The notes under the pieces are model-generated. The model did not search any database. It was given only the letters and a program-made list of their open reading frames with translations, and was not told the origin of the DNA. This document shows, piece after piece, positions 16,947 through 28,198 of a DNA stretch of 64,000 nucleotides. This stretch comes from Bosea sp. 29B (lineage in GTDB: Bacteria; Pseudomonadota; Alphaproteobacteria; Rhizobiales; Beijerinckiaceae), in NCBI RefSeq assembly GCF_902506165.1, contig NZ_LR733817.1, positions 2,013,407 through 2,077,406 of the forward strand, written 5' to 3'. The translations under genes were made by a program, and so were the position numbers. Within the stretch, counting starts at the first letter, position 1. Each line of letters starts with the position of its first letter.

Positions 16947-17612
16947 TCAGTCCGGCTGGCGCAGCGCCGCCGCCGCGGCGATGCAACCCACTGCCGCGGC
17001 CATCAGTGACAGCGCCGCCAGTATCAGCAATGGGCTCTGCAGTGGCATCGGCCCGCGTGCCGCGTCGGAAGCCGAAACACCGAAGATCAGCACGGGCACG
17101 CAGAGCGGCGCGACCAGGATCGGCAGGATCAACCCGCCGCGGCGCAAACTGGCCGTCAACGCCGCGGCCGCCGCACCGATGAAGCTCAGCGCCGGCGTGC
17201 CGAGCGCGAGGCTCGCCGTCAGCGGCAGCACGCTCTCCGCCGGCAGCGCGACGAGCAGGCCAAGCAGCGGCGCGGCCAAGGTCAGCGGCAGCCCTGTCGT
17301 CAGCCAATGCGCCAGCGCCTTGGCGAACACGGCGAGTTCCAGCGGTAGCGGCGCGCTGCGGATCAAATCGAGCGAACCGTCCTCCTCATCGGCCTGGAAC
17401 AGCCGGTCGAGCCCGATCAGCGTCGCCAGCAGCGCCCCCAGCCAGAGGATGGCCGGCCCGATCCGTGACAACAGGTTGAGGTCGGGCCCGAGCGCGAACG
17501 GGATCAGCACGACCACGGTGAGGAAGAAGACGAGCGCGAGCTCGCCGCCACCGCCAGCCCGGACAGCCAAGGCGAGATCGCGCCGGAGGATGGCGAGGAA
17601 GGCGCCGGTCAC
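16947..17612 (-). CDS. ccmB: Haem exporter permease CcmB
   Basis: A 221-residue permease with six hydrophobic spans, the membrane partner of CcmA in the ABC unit that drives release of CcmE-haem. The conserved FFLTVVVLIPFALGPD and the loop DEEDGSLDLI after span 2 identify it. It overlaps the ccmA stop by 4 bases. Confidence 0.94.
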   Translation of the reverse strand: MTGAFLAILRRDLALAVRAGGGGELALVFFLTVVVLIPFALGPDLNLLSRIGPAILWLGALLATLIGLDRLFQADEEDGSLDLIRSAPLPLELAVFAKALAHWLTTGLPLTLAAPLLGLLVALPAESVLPLTASLALGTPALSFIGAAAAALTASLRRGGLILPILVAPLCVPVLIFGVSASDAARGPMPLQSPLLILAALSLMAAAVGCIAAAAALRQPD

Positions 17613-18229
17613 GGGCCGATCCTGAGTTCGCGCGCGCCCTCGAGGCCGAGCGGGCCGTGGGTCGCCGCCAGGATCGCGCCGCCCGCCGCCAGATGCGCTT
17701 GCATAAGCTGTGACAGCATCGCCTGCGAACTGGTGTCGAGCGCTGCCATCGGCTCGTCCAGCAGCCAGATCGGCCGCGCCGCCACCAGGAGGCGCGCCAA
17801 TGCCACGCGCCGGCGCTGCCCGGCCGAAAGATAGCCGACCGGCAGAGGCCCGGCATGCGGCAGGCCGACCGTCGCGAGCGCCTCGGTCGGGGTGAGTCCG
17901 GGCTGCCCCAGCAAATCCTGCGCGAAACGCAGGTTCTCCGCCGCCGTCAACGCGGTCTTGAGGCCGTCGCGGTGGCCGACGAGATGGGCGGCCTCCGCCA
18001 ACGGGGTATCGTCGAGACCGTCGAGCTTGATCGCGCCAGCCTCGGGGCGCAGCCGCCCGCTCAACATGGCGATCAGGCTCGACTTACCGGCGCCATTGCG
18101 GCCGGTGAGCGCGATCGCCGTGCCATTTTCCAGGAGGAATCCGACACCATCGAAGATCGCGCGCCCGCCGCGGCGGCAAGCGAGCCCCTCGGCCATCAGG
18201 GCGAATCTCTGGAATGGAATCTGCGTCAC
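17609..18229 (-). CDS. ccmA: Haem exporter ATPase CcmA
   Basis: A 206-residue ABC ATPase with Walker A GRNGAGKS (43-50), signature LSAGQRRRVALARLL and Walker B IWLLDEPMAALD. It powers the CcmABCD complex in cytochrome c maturation. ATG 18229 was taken; Met12 (18196) is possible. It is divergent from acnA, the usual rhizobial arrangement. Confidence 0.94.
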   Translation of the reverse strand: MTQIPFQRFALMAEGLACRRGGRAIFDGVGFLLENGTAIALTGRNGAGKSSLIAMLSGRLRPEAGAIKLDGLDDTPLAEAAHLVGHRDGLKTALTAAENLRFAQDLLGQPGLTPTEALATVGLPHAGPLPVGYLSAGQRRRVALARLLVAARPIWLLDEPMAALDTSSQAMLSQLMQAHLAAGGAILAATHGPLGLEGARELRIGP

Positions 18230-18465
18230 GCCGAGCCTGTCTTCCGAAGCGTCATTAGCTCTTCATCCGACGCATATCGAGCCTGTAGCGAGCTTCTTGG
18301 AATTGATCTATAGAACCCGTGGCTACGCCGCACGCCGATCCGGCGCGGGGCTCGGGCACTCCCGGGGCGGCGTGCGCGTCATGCGCAACAGGCCTTCGAC
18401 CGGATTCATCCGCAAGGAGGGATTCGGCTCGTGACCGCAACCCCTTGATCAGGATGTAAGCCAAA

Positions 18466-21177
<2,712 letters not shown>

Positions 21178-21198
21178 GGCTCGGCGACGATAATACTG

Positions 21199-21230
21199 GA
21201 CGCCCGGCCAAAAGCCGGGCGTCTCTCTTT
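21199..21230 (+). terminator. Intrinsic terminator of acnA
   Basis: A perfect 10-bp stem GACGCCCGGC/GCCGGGCGTC with a CAAAA loop is followed by TCTCTTT, 22 bases after the acnA stop. Confidence 0.88.
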
Positions 21231-21368
21231 GGTCGTGACGGTTGTCCTATCCTGCACGCAGGTGTAAGGGGGCGGTCACAGCCATCCTCGGCGGGGGGCT
21301 TGGGGCAGGCGCGGGGCGAACGCGCCCGGACGCCATCCGCCATCATCATCCAAGACGGGAGCACCCGC

Positions 21369-21650
21369 ATGTCCGCCACGTTCGAGACGGTCGCCGGCAT
21401 CATTTCGGAAACTTGCGACATTCCTCGCGAGAAGATCACGCCCCAAAGCCACGCGATCGAAGATCTCGGCATCGACTCCCTCGCCTTCCTCGACATCGCT
21501 TTCGCGATCGACAAGGCCTTCGGCATCAAGCTGCCGCTGGAGCAGTGGACCCAGGAGGTCAACGAGGGCAAAGCGCCGGCCGAGCAGTATTTCGTGCTCG
21601 AGAACCTGTGCAAGCGCATCGACGACCTCGTCGCCGCCAAGGCCGCCTGA
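21369..21650 (+). CDS. acpXL: Acyl carrier protein AcpXL for lipid A very-long-chain fatty acids
   Basis: A 93-residue specialised acyl carrier protein. The phosphopantetheine attachment site is Ser37 in [10 protein letters not shown]. In rhizobia AcpXL carries the 27-hydroxyoctacosanoate-type chain that is put on lipid A. Compared with house-keeping AcpP it has the longer C-terminus ([20 protein letters not shown]). GGGAG lies before ATG 21369. It is the first gene of the VLCFA cluster. Confidence 0.95.
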   Translation: MSATFETVAGIISETCDIPREKITPQSHAIEDLGIDSLAFLDIAFAIDKAFGIKLPLEQWTQEVNEGKAPAEQYFVLENLCKRIDDLVAAKAA

Positions 21651-21740
21651 GCGCATCCCGGCCCGCCAGGGCCATCGCTGGACGTTAAGACGCCGCAAGC
21701 GGGGCCCGACCCCGATCGCGGCGAGACGGGTTGAAACCGC

Positions 21741-22202
21741 ATGCGCCTCGAATATTTCGACATGATCGACAAGGTCGAGAGTTTCGATCCGGCGGCCAAG
21801 CGGATCCTGACCCGCTCGACCGTTCCGGCGACAAGCCCGGTCTTCGAGGGCCATTTCCCCGGCCACCCGCTCGTTCCCGGCGTCCTGCTCACCGAAACCA
21901 TGGCGCAGGCCTCCGGCTATCTTCTGCTCGGGCTCAACGGCCTGACGCAGATGCCTTTCCTGATGATGGTCGACAAGGCGCGCTTCCGCACTTTCGTCGA
22001 ACCGAACGCAGTGCTCGACGTCAGCGCCGAACTCGTCCACGAGGGCTCCGGCTACGCAGCCACGAAGGCGAAGATCGCCATTGCCGGCAAGCCGATCTGC
22101 GATGCCGAACTGCGCTTCCGCCTGATGCCCTTCCCCGCCGATATGCGCACGCTGATGCAAAGCCGCATCACCGCCATCGGCCTCTCCCCGGAGGCAGCCT
22201 GA
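21741..22202 (+). CDS. fabZXL: 3-hydroxyacyl-ACP dehydratase of the VLCFA cluster
   Basis: A 153-residue hot-dog fold dehydratase. Catalytic His38 is in FEGHFPGHP and the acid Glu52 in LTETMAQASG, as in FabZ. It should dehydrate 3-hydroxyacyl chains on AcpXL in each elongation round. It ends one base before the next gene's ATG, so the two are translationally linked. Confidence 0.93.
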   Translation: MRLEYFDMIDKVESFDPAAKRILTRSTVPATSPVFEGHFPGHPLVPGVLLTETMAQASGYLLLGLNGLTQMPFLMMVDKARFRTFVEPNAVLDVSAELVHEGSGYAATKAKIAIAGKPICDAELRFRLMPFPADMRTLMQSRITAIGLSPEAA

Positions 22203-22203
22203 C

Positions 22204-23334
22204 ATGGCCCGCGACGTCGTCATCACCGGCATCGGCCTTGCCTCCAGCCTCGGCGAGGGCATCGAGGCGCATGCGCAGGCGCTCGCCTCCAATGCCGCTC
22301 CCGTCGTCGACACCCAGAGCTTCGCGCCCTACCCGCTGCATCCGCTGAAGCCGCTCGAGCTCGACAAGCAGATCCCGAAGAAGTCCGACCAGCGCCAGAT
22401 GGAGCCCTGGCAGCGCCTCGGCGTCTATGCTGCGGGCCTCGCCCTCGACGATGCCGGGTTGAAGGACGACACCGAGGCCAAGAGCCAGCTCCAGGTCATC
22501 GTCGCCGCCGGCGGCGGCGAGCGCGACCATGCCGTCGACGCCGCCGTGCTGGCCGGCCTGCGCAACGCCAACCAGCCCGGCGCCTTCCTCAACGAACGGC
22601 TGATGGGTGATCTCAGGCCAACCTTGTTCCTGGCCCAGCTTTCCAACCTGCTCGCCGGCAATATCGGCATCGTCCACGGCATCACCGGCGCCTCGCGCAC
22701 GCTGATGGGCGAGGAGCAGGCCGGCGTCGACGCGATCCGCACCGCTCAGGCCCGGATCGCGGCCGGCCAGGCCGACATTATCCTCGTCGGCGGCGCCTAC
22801 AATGCCGAGCGCCGCGACATGCTGCTGCTGTTCGAGCTCGGCGGCTTCCTGCGCTCCACCGATTTCGCACCGGTCTTCGCTCGCAGCGAGGCGCCCGGCA
22901 TGATCACCGGCAGCGCCGGCGCCTTCCTCGTGCTGGAATCAGCCGAGCGCGCCGCGGCGCGCGGCGCCAGGGCGCATGCGCGCCTCAGCCATGCCGGCGC
23001 TCATCGCAGCCGCCGCCAGCCCGGCTCGGTCGCCAAGGCACTAGACGAACTGCTCTCCGGCTTCGGCCCGATCGGCGCCAACGTGCTGGCGATCTCAGCT
23101 GCGACCGGCTGCGCCGAAATCACCGACGAAGAAGCCGCTGCCATCGCCAAGGCCGCCCCGAAGGCGCGCCGCATCGCCACCGGCGACCTCGTCGGCCATT
23201 CCATCGAAGCCGCCTTCCCGGTCTCGGTCGCGCTCGCCGCGTCCGCGCTCTCGACCGGCGCGGCGAATGAGGCGATCGTCACCGGCGCCGCGCATTGGCG
23301 CGGCGAAGGCGCCGCCCGTCTGGTCAAGGCTTAA
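22204..23334 (+). CDS. fabF2XL: Beta-ketoacyl synthase-like protein lacking the active-site Cys
   Basis: A 376-residue thiolase-fold protein of the FabF family, shorter than FabF1 of the same cluster. The nucleophile elbow reads GITGASRTLMGEE (Ala163 where FabF has Cys), and the NAHGTST region is replaced by ISAATGCAE, so the first catalytic His is also gone; only a LVGHS-type motif remains. It is therefore expected to be inactive alone and may pair with FabF1 to set chain length, as chain-length factors do with ketosynthases in type II polyketide systems. The family assignment is firm; the pairing is inference. Confidence 0.85.
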   Translation: MARDVVITGIGLASSLGEGIEAHAQALASNAAPVVDTQSFAPYPLHPLKPLELDKQIPKKSDQRQMEPWQRLGVYAAGLALDDAGLKDDTEAKSQLQVIVAAGGGERDHAVDAAVLAGLRNANQPGAFLNERLMGDLRPTLFLAQLSNLLAGNIGIVHGITGASRTLMGEEQAGVDAIRTAQARIAAGQADIILVGGAYNAERRDMLLLFELGGFLRSTDFAPVFARSEAPGMITGSAGAFLVLESAERAAARGARAHARLSHAGAHRSRRQPGSVAKALDELLSGFGPIGANVLAISAATGCAEITDEEAAAIAKAAPKARRIATGDLVGHSIEAAFPVSVALAASALSTGAANEAIVTGAAHWRGEGAARLVKA

Positions 23335-23345
23335 GGAGAGGCGTC

Positions 23346-24629
23346 ATGGGTGCAAACCATCGCGACAGCCAGGGCCGGCCGATCGTCGCCGTCACCGGCC
23401 TCGGCATCGTCACCTCGCTCGGCCAGGGCAAGGACGCCAATTGGGAGGCCCTGACCGCGGGCCGCTCCGGCATCCACCGGATCGAGCGCTTCCCGACGGA
23501 AGGCCTGCGCACCACCATCGCCGCGACCGTCGACTTCCTGTTCGATGGCTCCTTTGCCGCCCCCGAGCTCTCCGAGAAGCTCGCCACCCTCGCCGCCGAG
23601 GAAGCGGTGGTGCAGAGCGGCCTCGGCGCCGCCGGTGATTTCCCCGGCGAACTCTTCATGGCGGTGCCGCCGGTCGAGATGGAATGGCCGCAGAAGCAGG
23701 AACTGGCGCAGGCCGTCGAGGGCGATCCCGATTACGACGCGCTGCTGCGCGTCGCCGCCCGCCACAAGCACCAGGCGATGCACGAGCTCTTCCTGTTCGG
23801 CGGCGTCGCCGAGCACATCGCCGAGAAATTCGGCACCAAGGGTTCGCCGATCTCGCTCTCGACCGCCTGCTCCTCGGGCGCGACCGCGATCCAGATGGGC
23901 GTCGAGGCGATCCGTCGAGGCGAGACCGAGGCCGCGCTCTGCATCGGCACCGACGGCTCGGTCCATGCCGAGGCGCTGATCCGCTTCTCGCTGCTCTCGG
24001 CCCTCTCGACCCAGAACGATCCGCCGGAGGCCTCCGCCAAGCCGTTTTCCAAGAACCGTGACGGCTTCGTCATGGGCGAGGGCGCCGGCGCGCTGGTGCT
24101 GGAGGATTACGACCACGCCCTGGCGCGCGGCGCCACCATCCTCGGCATCGTCGCCGGCTGCGGCGAGCGCGGTGACGGCTTCCACCGCACCCGCTCGAGC
24201 CCGGACGGCAAACCGGCGATCCTCGCCATGCAGGATGCCCTGGCCGACGCCGGACTCACCCCTGATGATGTCGACTACATCAACGCGCACGGCACCTCGA
24301 CGCCGGAGAACGACAAGATGGAGGCGATGAGCTGCTCCGCCGTCTTCGGCGAGCGCATGGCGAATCTCCCGATCTCCTCGAACAAGTCGATGCTCGGCCA
24401 TACGCTGACCGCGGCCGGTGCGGTCGAGGCGGTGATCTCGCTCATGACCATCGCCAATGGCCGGATACCGCCGACGATCAACTACAGCACGCCCGATCCG
24501 GCGATCGCGCTCGACGTCATTCCGAACGAGGCCCGCGACGCCAAGGTCCGGACCGTTCTGTCGAACTCCTTCGGCTTCGGCGGCCAGAACACCTGCCTCG
24601 TCCTGACGGCGGGACCGGACGCAGCATGA
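23346..24629 (+). CDS. fabF1XL: Beta-ketoacyl-ACP synthase of the VLCFA cluster
   Basis: A 427-residue condensing enzyme with an intact triad: Cys175 in STACSSGAT, His315 in INAHGTSTPEND and His352 in KSMLGHTLTAAGAV. It should elongate AcpXL-bound chains beyond C18. ATG 23346 has AAGGAGAGG ahead. Its end overlaps the next gene by ATGA. Together with the Cys-less FabF2 upstream it makes an adjacent active/inactive pair. Confidence 0.94.
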   Translation: MGANHRDSQGRPIVAVTGLGIVTSLGQGKDANWEALTAGRSGIHRIERFPTEGLRTTIAATVDFLFDGSFAAPELSEKLATLAAEEAVVQSGLGAAGDFPGELFMAVPPVEMEWPQKQELAQAVEGDPDYDALLRVAARHKHQAMHELFLFGGVAEHIAEKFGTKGSPISLSTACSSGATAIQMGVEAIRRGETEAALCIGTDGSVHAEALIRFSLLSALSTQNDPPEASAKPFSKNRDGFVMGEGAGALVLEDYDHALARGATILGIVAGCGERGDGFHRTRSSPDGKPAILAMQDALADAGLTPDDVDYINAHGTSTPENDKMEAMSCSAVFGERMANLPISSNKSMLGHTLTAAGAVEAVISLMTIANGRIPPTINYSTPDPAIALDVIPNEARDAKVRTVLSNSFGFGGQNTCLVLTAGPDAA

Positions 24630-25372
24630 CCAGGGTTCTCGTCACCGGCGGCGCCAAGGGCGTCGGCGCCGCGATCGTGCGGGCGCTCGTGGCCGATGGC
24701 CACGATGTCGACTTCACCTATCGCTCCTCGGGTGAGCAGGCGCAGGCGCTCGCTGCCGAGATCGCGGAGGCCGCGCCCGGCCGCAGCGTGCGCGCCTTGT
24801 CGCTCGATCTCTCCGACAAGGCCGCGCTCGACGCCTTCTGCGAGCAGTGCGAGGGCGAGGCCTGGTTCGGCCTCGTCCACAATGCCGGCCAGCCTTATGA
24901 CACGCTCGCCGCCATGCTGGTTCAGGACAAGGCCGAGGCGGCGATGCAGGTCAATTTCTGGGCCTTCACACGCCTCGCCAAGAGCCTGATGCGCGGCATG
25001 ATCCGCGCCAAGGCCGGCCGCATCGTCGCGATCGGCTCTGTCGCGGCGCTGCGCGGCAACCCCGGCAATGCCGCCTATGCCGCGTCCAAGGGGGCGCTGA
25101 TCTCCTATGCCAAGACGCTCGCGGTCGAGACCGGTAAGCGCGGCGTCACCGTCAACGTGATCGCGCCGGGCTTCGTCGATACCGACATGATGGCGCCCTA
25201 CGCCGCCTATCGCGACAAGATGGAAAGCCAGATCCCGGCCGGCCGCTTCGCCAGACCGGAGGAGGTCGCGGGCCTCGCCGCCTTCCTGATGAGCCCGCCG
25301 GCCGCCTACATCACCGGCACGGTCCTCCCGATCGATGGTGGCCTGACCGCCCATCTCGGCGTGCATCGCTAA
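24626..25372 (+). CDS. FabG-type short-chain reductase
   Basis: A 248-residue classical SDR: cofactor site TGGAKGVG near the N-terminus, catalytic Tyr and Lys in YAASKGA, and a C-terminal segment ITGTVLPIDGG. Position inside the VLCFA cluster, with an ATGA overlap to fabF1, suggests it reduces 3-ketoacyl-AcpXL. The six-gene rhizobial cluster as I remember it has no SDR at this point, so this is either a lineage-specific addition or a variant arrangement. Confidence 0.88.
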   Translation: MTRVLVTGGAKGVGAAIVRALVADGHDVDFTYRSSGEQAQALAAEIAEAAPGRSVRALSLDLSDKAALDAFCEQCEGEAWFGLVHNAGQPYDTLAAMLVQDKAEAAMQVNFWAFTRLAKSLMRGMIRAKAGRIVAIGSVAALRGNPGNAAYAASKGALISYAKTLAVETGKRGVTVNVIAPGFVDTDMMAPYAAYRDKMESQIPAGRFARPEEVAGLAAFLMSPPAAYITGTVLPIDGGLTAHLGVHR

Positions 25373-25385
25373 GGGCGCGCTCCAA

Positions 25386-25401
25386 CGCTTCACGTGAAAC
25401 A
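25386..25401. other. parS-like site 2
   Basis: CGCTTCACGTGAAACA matches the parS consensus TGTTTCACGTGAAACA at 14 of 16 positions with a perfect TTCACGTGAA core. It is intergenic, 14 bases after the SDR stop and before the toxin-antitoxin pair. Confidence 0.6.
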
Positions 25402-25444
25402 TGGTAAACGCACGGCGCTTGGCGCTGCGCTGCGAACCGCCTAT

Positions 25445-25467
25445 GTTCACTGTGAACCGGAGTGAAC
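25445..25467. promoter_or_regulatory. Candidate operator of the toxin-antitoxin pair
   Basis: The perfect palindrome GTTCACTGTGAAC is followed 4 bases later by another GTGAAC half-site, ending 5 bases before the antitoxin ATG. RHH antitoxins autoregulate through such arrays. Pattern seen directly; binding inferred. Confidence 0.6.
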
Positions 25468-25471
25468 CAGC

Positions 25472-25720
25472 ATGACGGCAGCCTTCACCATCCGCCTCGA
25501 CGACGAGACGCTCGCCAAGCTTGATGCGCTGGCGGCGGACACCGACCGCTCGCGCAACTGGCTCGCCGCCAAGGCGATCGAGAACTATGTCGAGCTCAAC
25601 GCTTGGCAGATCGAGCAGATCAAGGCCGGTCTGGCGGAAGCCGATCGCGGTGAATTCGTCAGCGAGGCCGACCTCGACGCTATCGAGGCTGAAATCCGGG
25701 CGAAGATCGACCGACCATGA
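25472..25720 (+). CDS. RHH (CopG/ParD-like) antitoxin
   Basis: An 82-residue protein. The N-terminal FTIRLDDETLAKLDAL plus RSRNWLAAKAIENYV is a ribbon-helix-helix DNA-binding fold; the acidic C-terminus (EFVSEADLDAIEAEI) would bind the toxin. Its stop overlaps the toxin start by ATGA. A three-half-site operator sits just upstream. It is placed inside the VLCFA-lipid A cluster, where it is not expected. Confidence 0.9.
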   Translation: MTAAFTIRLDDETLAKLDALAADTDRSRNWLAAKAIENYVELNAWQIEQIKAGLAEADRGEFVSEADLDAIEAEIRAKIDRP

Positions 25721-26001
25721 AGATCGTCTGGACGCCGCGCGCTCAGCGCAACCTACGCGATGCGGCGCGATACCTGACGCAATTCAATCCGCATGCCGCG
25801 CTCGCGATGGTGCAGACCATTCGTGCGGCGCCGCAGCAGCTCTTGCACCATCCTGCGAGTGGCCGGCCGGGACGTATCGACGGTACGCGTGAACTCGTGA
25901 TCACCGGCACCGCCTATATCCTGCCGTACCGCTTGCATCGAGACGCCATCGAAATCCTCGCCGTCATTCACACCTCCCGGCAATGGCCGGGTCAGCTCTG
26001 A
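25717..26001 (+). CDS. RelE/ParE family toxin
   Basis: A 94-residue basic protein with the ParE/RelE superfamily pattern: MKIVWTPRAQRNLRDAARYL at the N-terminus, HPASGRPGRIDGTREL in the middle and IEILAVIHTSRQWP at the C-terminus, the last typical of ParE-like proteins that poison gyrase. Whether this one acts on gyrase or as an RNase is not decidable. It overlaps its antitoxin and is 17 bases before the alcohol dehydrogenase-like gene. Confidence 0.9.
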   Translation: MKIVWTPRAQRNLRDAARYLTQFNPHAALAMVQTIRAAPQQLLHHPASGRPGRIDGTRELVITGTAYILPYRLHRDAIEILAVIHTSRQWPGQL

Positions 26002-26018
26002 TAAGGTTCGAATTCCTC

Positions 26019-27041
26019 ATGCTCTCGCTCCAGCTCCATGGCGACCGCGACCTCCGCCTCGAACAGATCGAACCGCCGCCACCGCCTGCTCCCGGCGAGG
26101 TCCAGATCCGCGTTCGCGCCGTCGGCCTGAACTATCTCGACCTCTGGGGTTTCCGCGGCATGGCCTTCGCCAAGCGCAAGATGCCGCAGGCGGCCGGCGT
26201 CGAGGCGGCCGGCGAGGTCGTCGCGGTCGGCGAGGGCGTCTCGCGCTTCCGCGAGGGCGATACCGTGACGATGTACGGCGCCGAGACCTGCGGCCATTGC
26301 AAGGCCTGCCGCGAGGGCCGCGACAATCTCTGCGAGAACGTCGCCGGGATCATGGGCTTCCATATCGACGGCTTTGCCCGCGAGCTGATCAACCGGCCCG
26401 AGCGCCTGGTGATCAAGGCACCGAAAGGCGTCTCCTTCGAGGACGCCGCCTGCGCGCCGATCGGCTTCGGCACGGTCCAGCACATGCTGTTCGACAATGC
26501 GAAGCTGGAGCCGGGCGAGTCGGTCCTGGTCCATGCCGGCGGCTCCGGCATCGGCACGGCGGCTATCCTGATGGCCAAGGCGATCGGCTGCACCGTCTAC
26601 ACCACCGTCGGCGACGACGAGAAGGGCGCGAAGGCCAAGGCGCTCGGCGCCGATTTCGTCGTCAACTACAAGACCGAGCGCTTCGAGGGCGAGGTCCGCC
26701 AGCTGACCAAGCGCAAGGGCGTCGACGTCGTCTTCGAGCATGTCGGCGCCGACACCTGGAACGGCTCGCTGCTCTGCCTGAAGCGCGGTGGCCGCCTCGT
26801 CACCTGCGGCGCGACCTCGGGCGCCTCGACGACGATGAACCTGATGCAGCTCTTCCAGCAGCAATACCGCATCACCGGCTCCTTTGGCTGCCGGATCGAG
26901 AACATCGCGCAATCGCTGGAGAAGATGGCTGCAGGCATGAAGCCGGTGATCGATTCGGTCTTCCCGCTGGCGCAGTTCGAGCAGGGCCTCGCCCGGATCG
27001 AAGGCCGCAAGGTCTTCGGCAAGGTCATCGTCACGCTCTGA
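26019..27041 (+). CDS. fabXL: Zinc alcohol dehydrogenase-like protein of the VLCFA cluster
   Basis: A 340-residue MDR-family oxidoreductase. The structural zinc cysteines are in CGHCKACREGRDNLC, and the nucleotide fold begins HAGGSGIGTAAILMA. In rhizobia the gene at this position (an adh-like gene) takes part in making or reducing the very-long acyl chain on AcpXL; the exact step is not established to my knowledge. ATG 26019 was chosen; a start at 25983 would overlap the toxin gene. Confidence 0.85.
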   Translation: MLSLQLHGDRDLRLEQIEPPPPPAPGEVQIRVRAVGLNYLDLWGFRGMAFAKRKMPQAAGVEAAGEVVAVGEGVSRFREGDTVTMYGAETCGHCKACREGRDNLCENVAGIMGFHIDGFARELINRPERLVIKAPKGVSFEDAACAPIGFGTVQHMLFDNAKLEPGESVLVHAGGSGIGTAAILMAKAIGCTVYTTVGDDEKGAKAKALGADFVVNYKTERFEGEVRQLTKRKGVDVVFEHVGADTWNGSLLCLKRGGRLVTCGATSGASTTMNLMQLFQQQYRITGSFGCRIENIAQSLEKMAAGMKPVIDSVFPLAQFEQGLARIEGRKVFGKVIVTL

Positions 27042-27101
27042 GCGACCCTTTGAGCCGGCGCGACTTGACGCGCCGGCCGCAATCCCGCAAGTCGCGCCGC
27101 A

Positions 27102-28130
27102 ATGGCGAGGTCCTTCCCGGATGCTGCGCCGACGGACCGGGCTGGGATTTTGAGGCAGCTGAAGCAATTTGCGACGCGCATCGGCGCTGCGCTGATGATC
27201 GGGCTTATCCGCACGATCTACGCCTTCCTGCGCGCACTCGGGCCGGAGCGCGCCTCCGATTTCGGCGGCTGGCTCATGCGCAGCGTTAGCCCCCTGATCC
27301 CGGTCAACCGCGTCGCCTATGCCAATGTCCGTGCCGCCTTCCCGGGTATCGCCGATGCCGAGGCACGGCGCATCGTCCGCGGTGGCTGGGAGAATCTCGG
27401 CCGCACTGTCGCCGAATACGCCCATCTCAAGACGCTGTTCGATTACGACTACCACAACCCCGATCCGAACGGCCGGATCGAGGTCGTCGGCATCGAGCAT
27501 TTCATCGCGCTGAAGGACGACGACAGGCCAGGCCTGATCTTCTCGACGCATCTCGCCAACTGGGAACTGCCTGCGATCTGCGCGGCGACCTACGATCTCG
27601 ACACCACCGCCGTCTTCCGTGCGCCGAACGATCCGGCCATCGCCGCGGTTGTCCACGAGATCCGCTCCGGCGCGATGGGTGGGCTCGCCGCCGCCAAGCA
27701 GGGCGCCGCCTTCGCCATGCAGGGCGTGCTCGAGAATGGCGGCCATCTCGGCATGCTGATCGACCAGCATTTCACCCGCGGCGTGGTCGTGCCTTTCCTC
27801 GGCCGGCCAGCGCTGACCAACCCGATCCTCGGCAAGTTCGCTCGCCGCTTCGAATGCCCGGTCCACGGCGTGCGCGTCATCCGCCTGCCGAACCGGCGCT
27901 TCCGCATCGAGTTGACGCCGCCGCTCGACCTGCCGCGCGATGCCAATGGCGAGATCGACGTCACCGGCGCCATGGCGATGATGACCGCCGTGGTCGATGG
28001 CTGGGTCCGGGAATATCCTGAGCAGTGGCTCTGGATGCACCGGCGCTGGCGCCCAAACCTGATCAGCGCTGAGGCCCTGGCACGTTTTCGCGATCAGGCG
28101 CCGCAGAAGCCTGTTTTCAAGGCAACGTGA
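27102..28130 (+). CDS. lpxXL: Lipid A VLCFA acyltransferase LpxXL
   Basis: A 342-residue LpxL-type acyltransferase, membrane-associated through its N-terminal hydrophobic helix (about 28-45). The catalytic H-x4-E is His150-Leu-Ala-Asn-Trp-Glu155 in STHLANWEL. It transfers the very-long-chain acyl group from AcpXL to Kdo2-lipid IVA. It is the last gene of the cluster and confirms the assignment of the upstream genes. Confidence 0.94.
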   Translation: MARSFPDAAPTDRAGILRQLKQFATRIGAALMIGLIRTIYAFLRALGPERASDFGGWLMRSVSPLIPVNRVAYANVRAAFPGIADAEARRIVRGGWENLGRTVAEYAHLKTLFDYDYHNPDPNGRIEVVGIEHFIALKDDDRPGLIFSTHLANWELPAICAATYDLDTTAVFRAPNDPAIAAVVHEIRSGAMGGLAAAKQGAAFAMQGVLENGGHLGMLIDQHFTRGVVVPFLGRPALTNPILGKFARRFECPVHGVRVIRLPNRRFRIELTPPLDLPRDANGEIDVTGAMAMMTAVVDGWVREYPEQWLWMHRRWRPNLISAEALARFRDQAPQKPVFKAT

Positions 28131-28198
28131 TTTCCAATTGAGTGGAGAGTAGCGCTTTTGGTAACCGCCTGCTTCTATACAGGCGTCGAGTTCGAATG

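Noticed and set aside
25992..28040. 682-codon antisense frame over adh and lpxXL
   Set aside because: No domain, and both plus-strand genes are supported by catalytic motifs.
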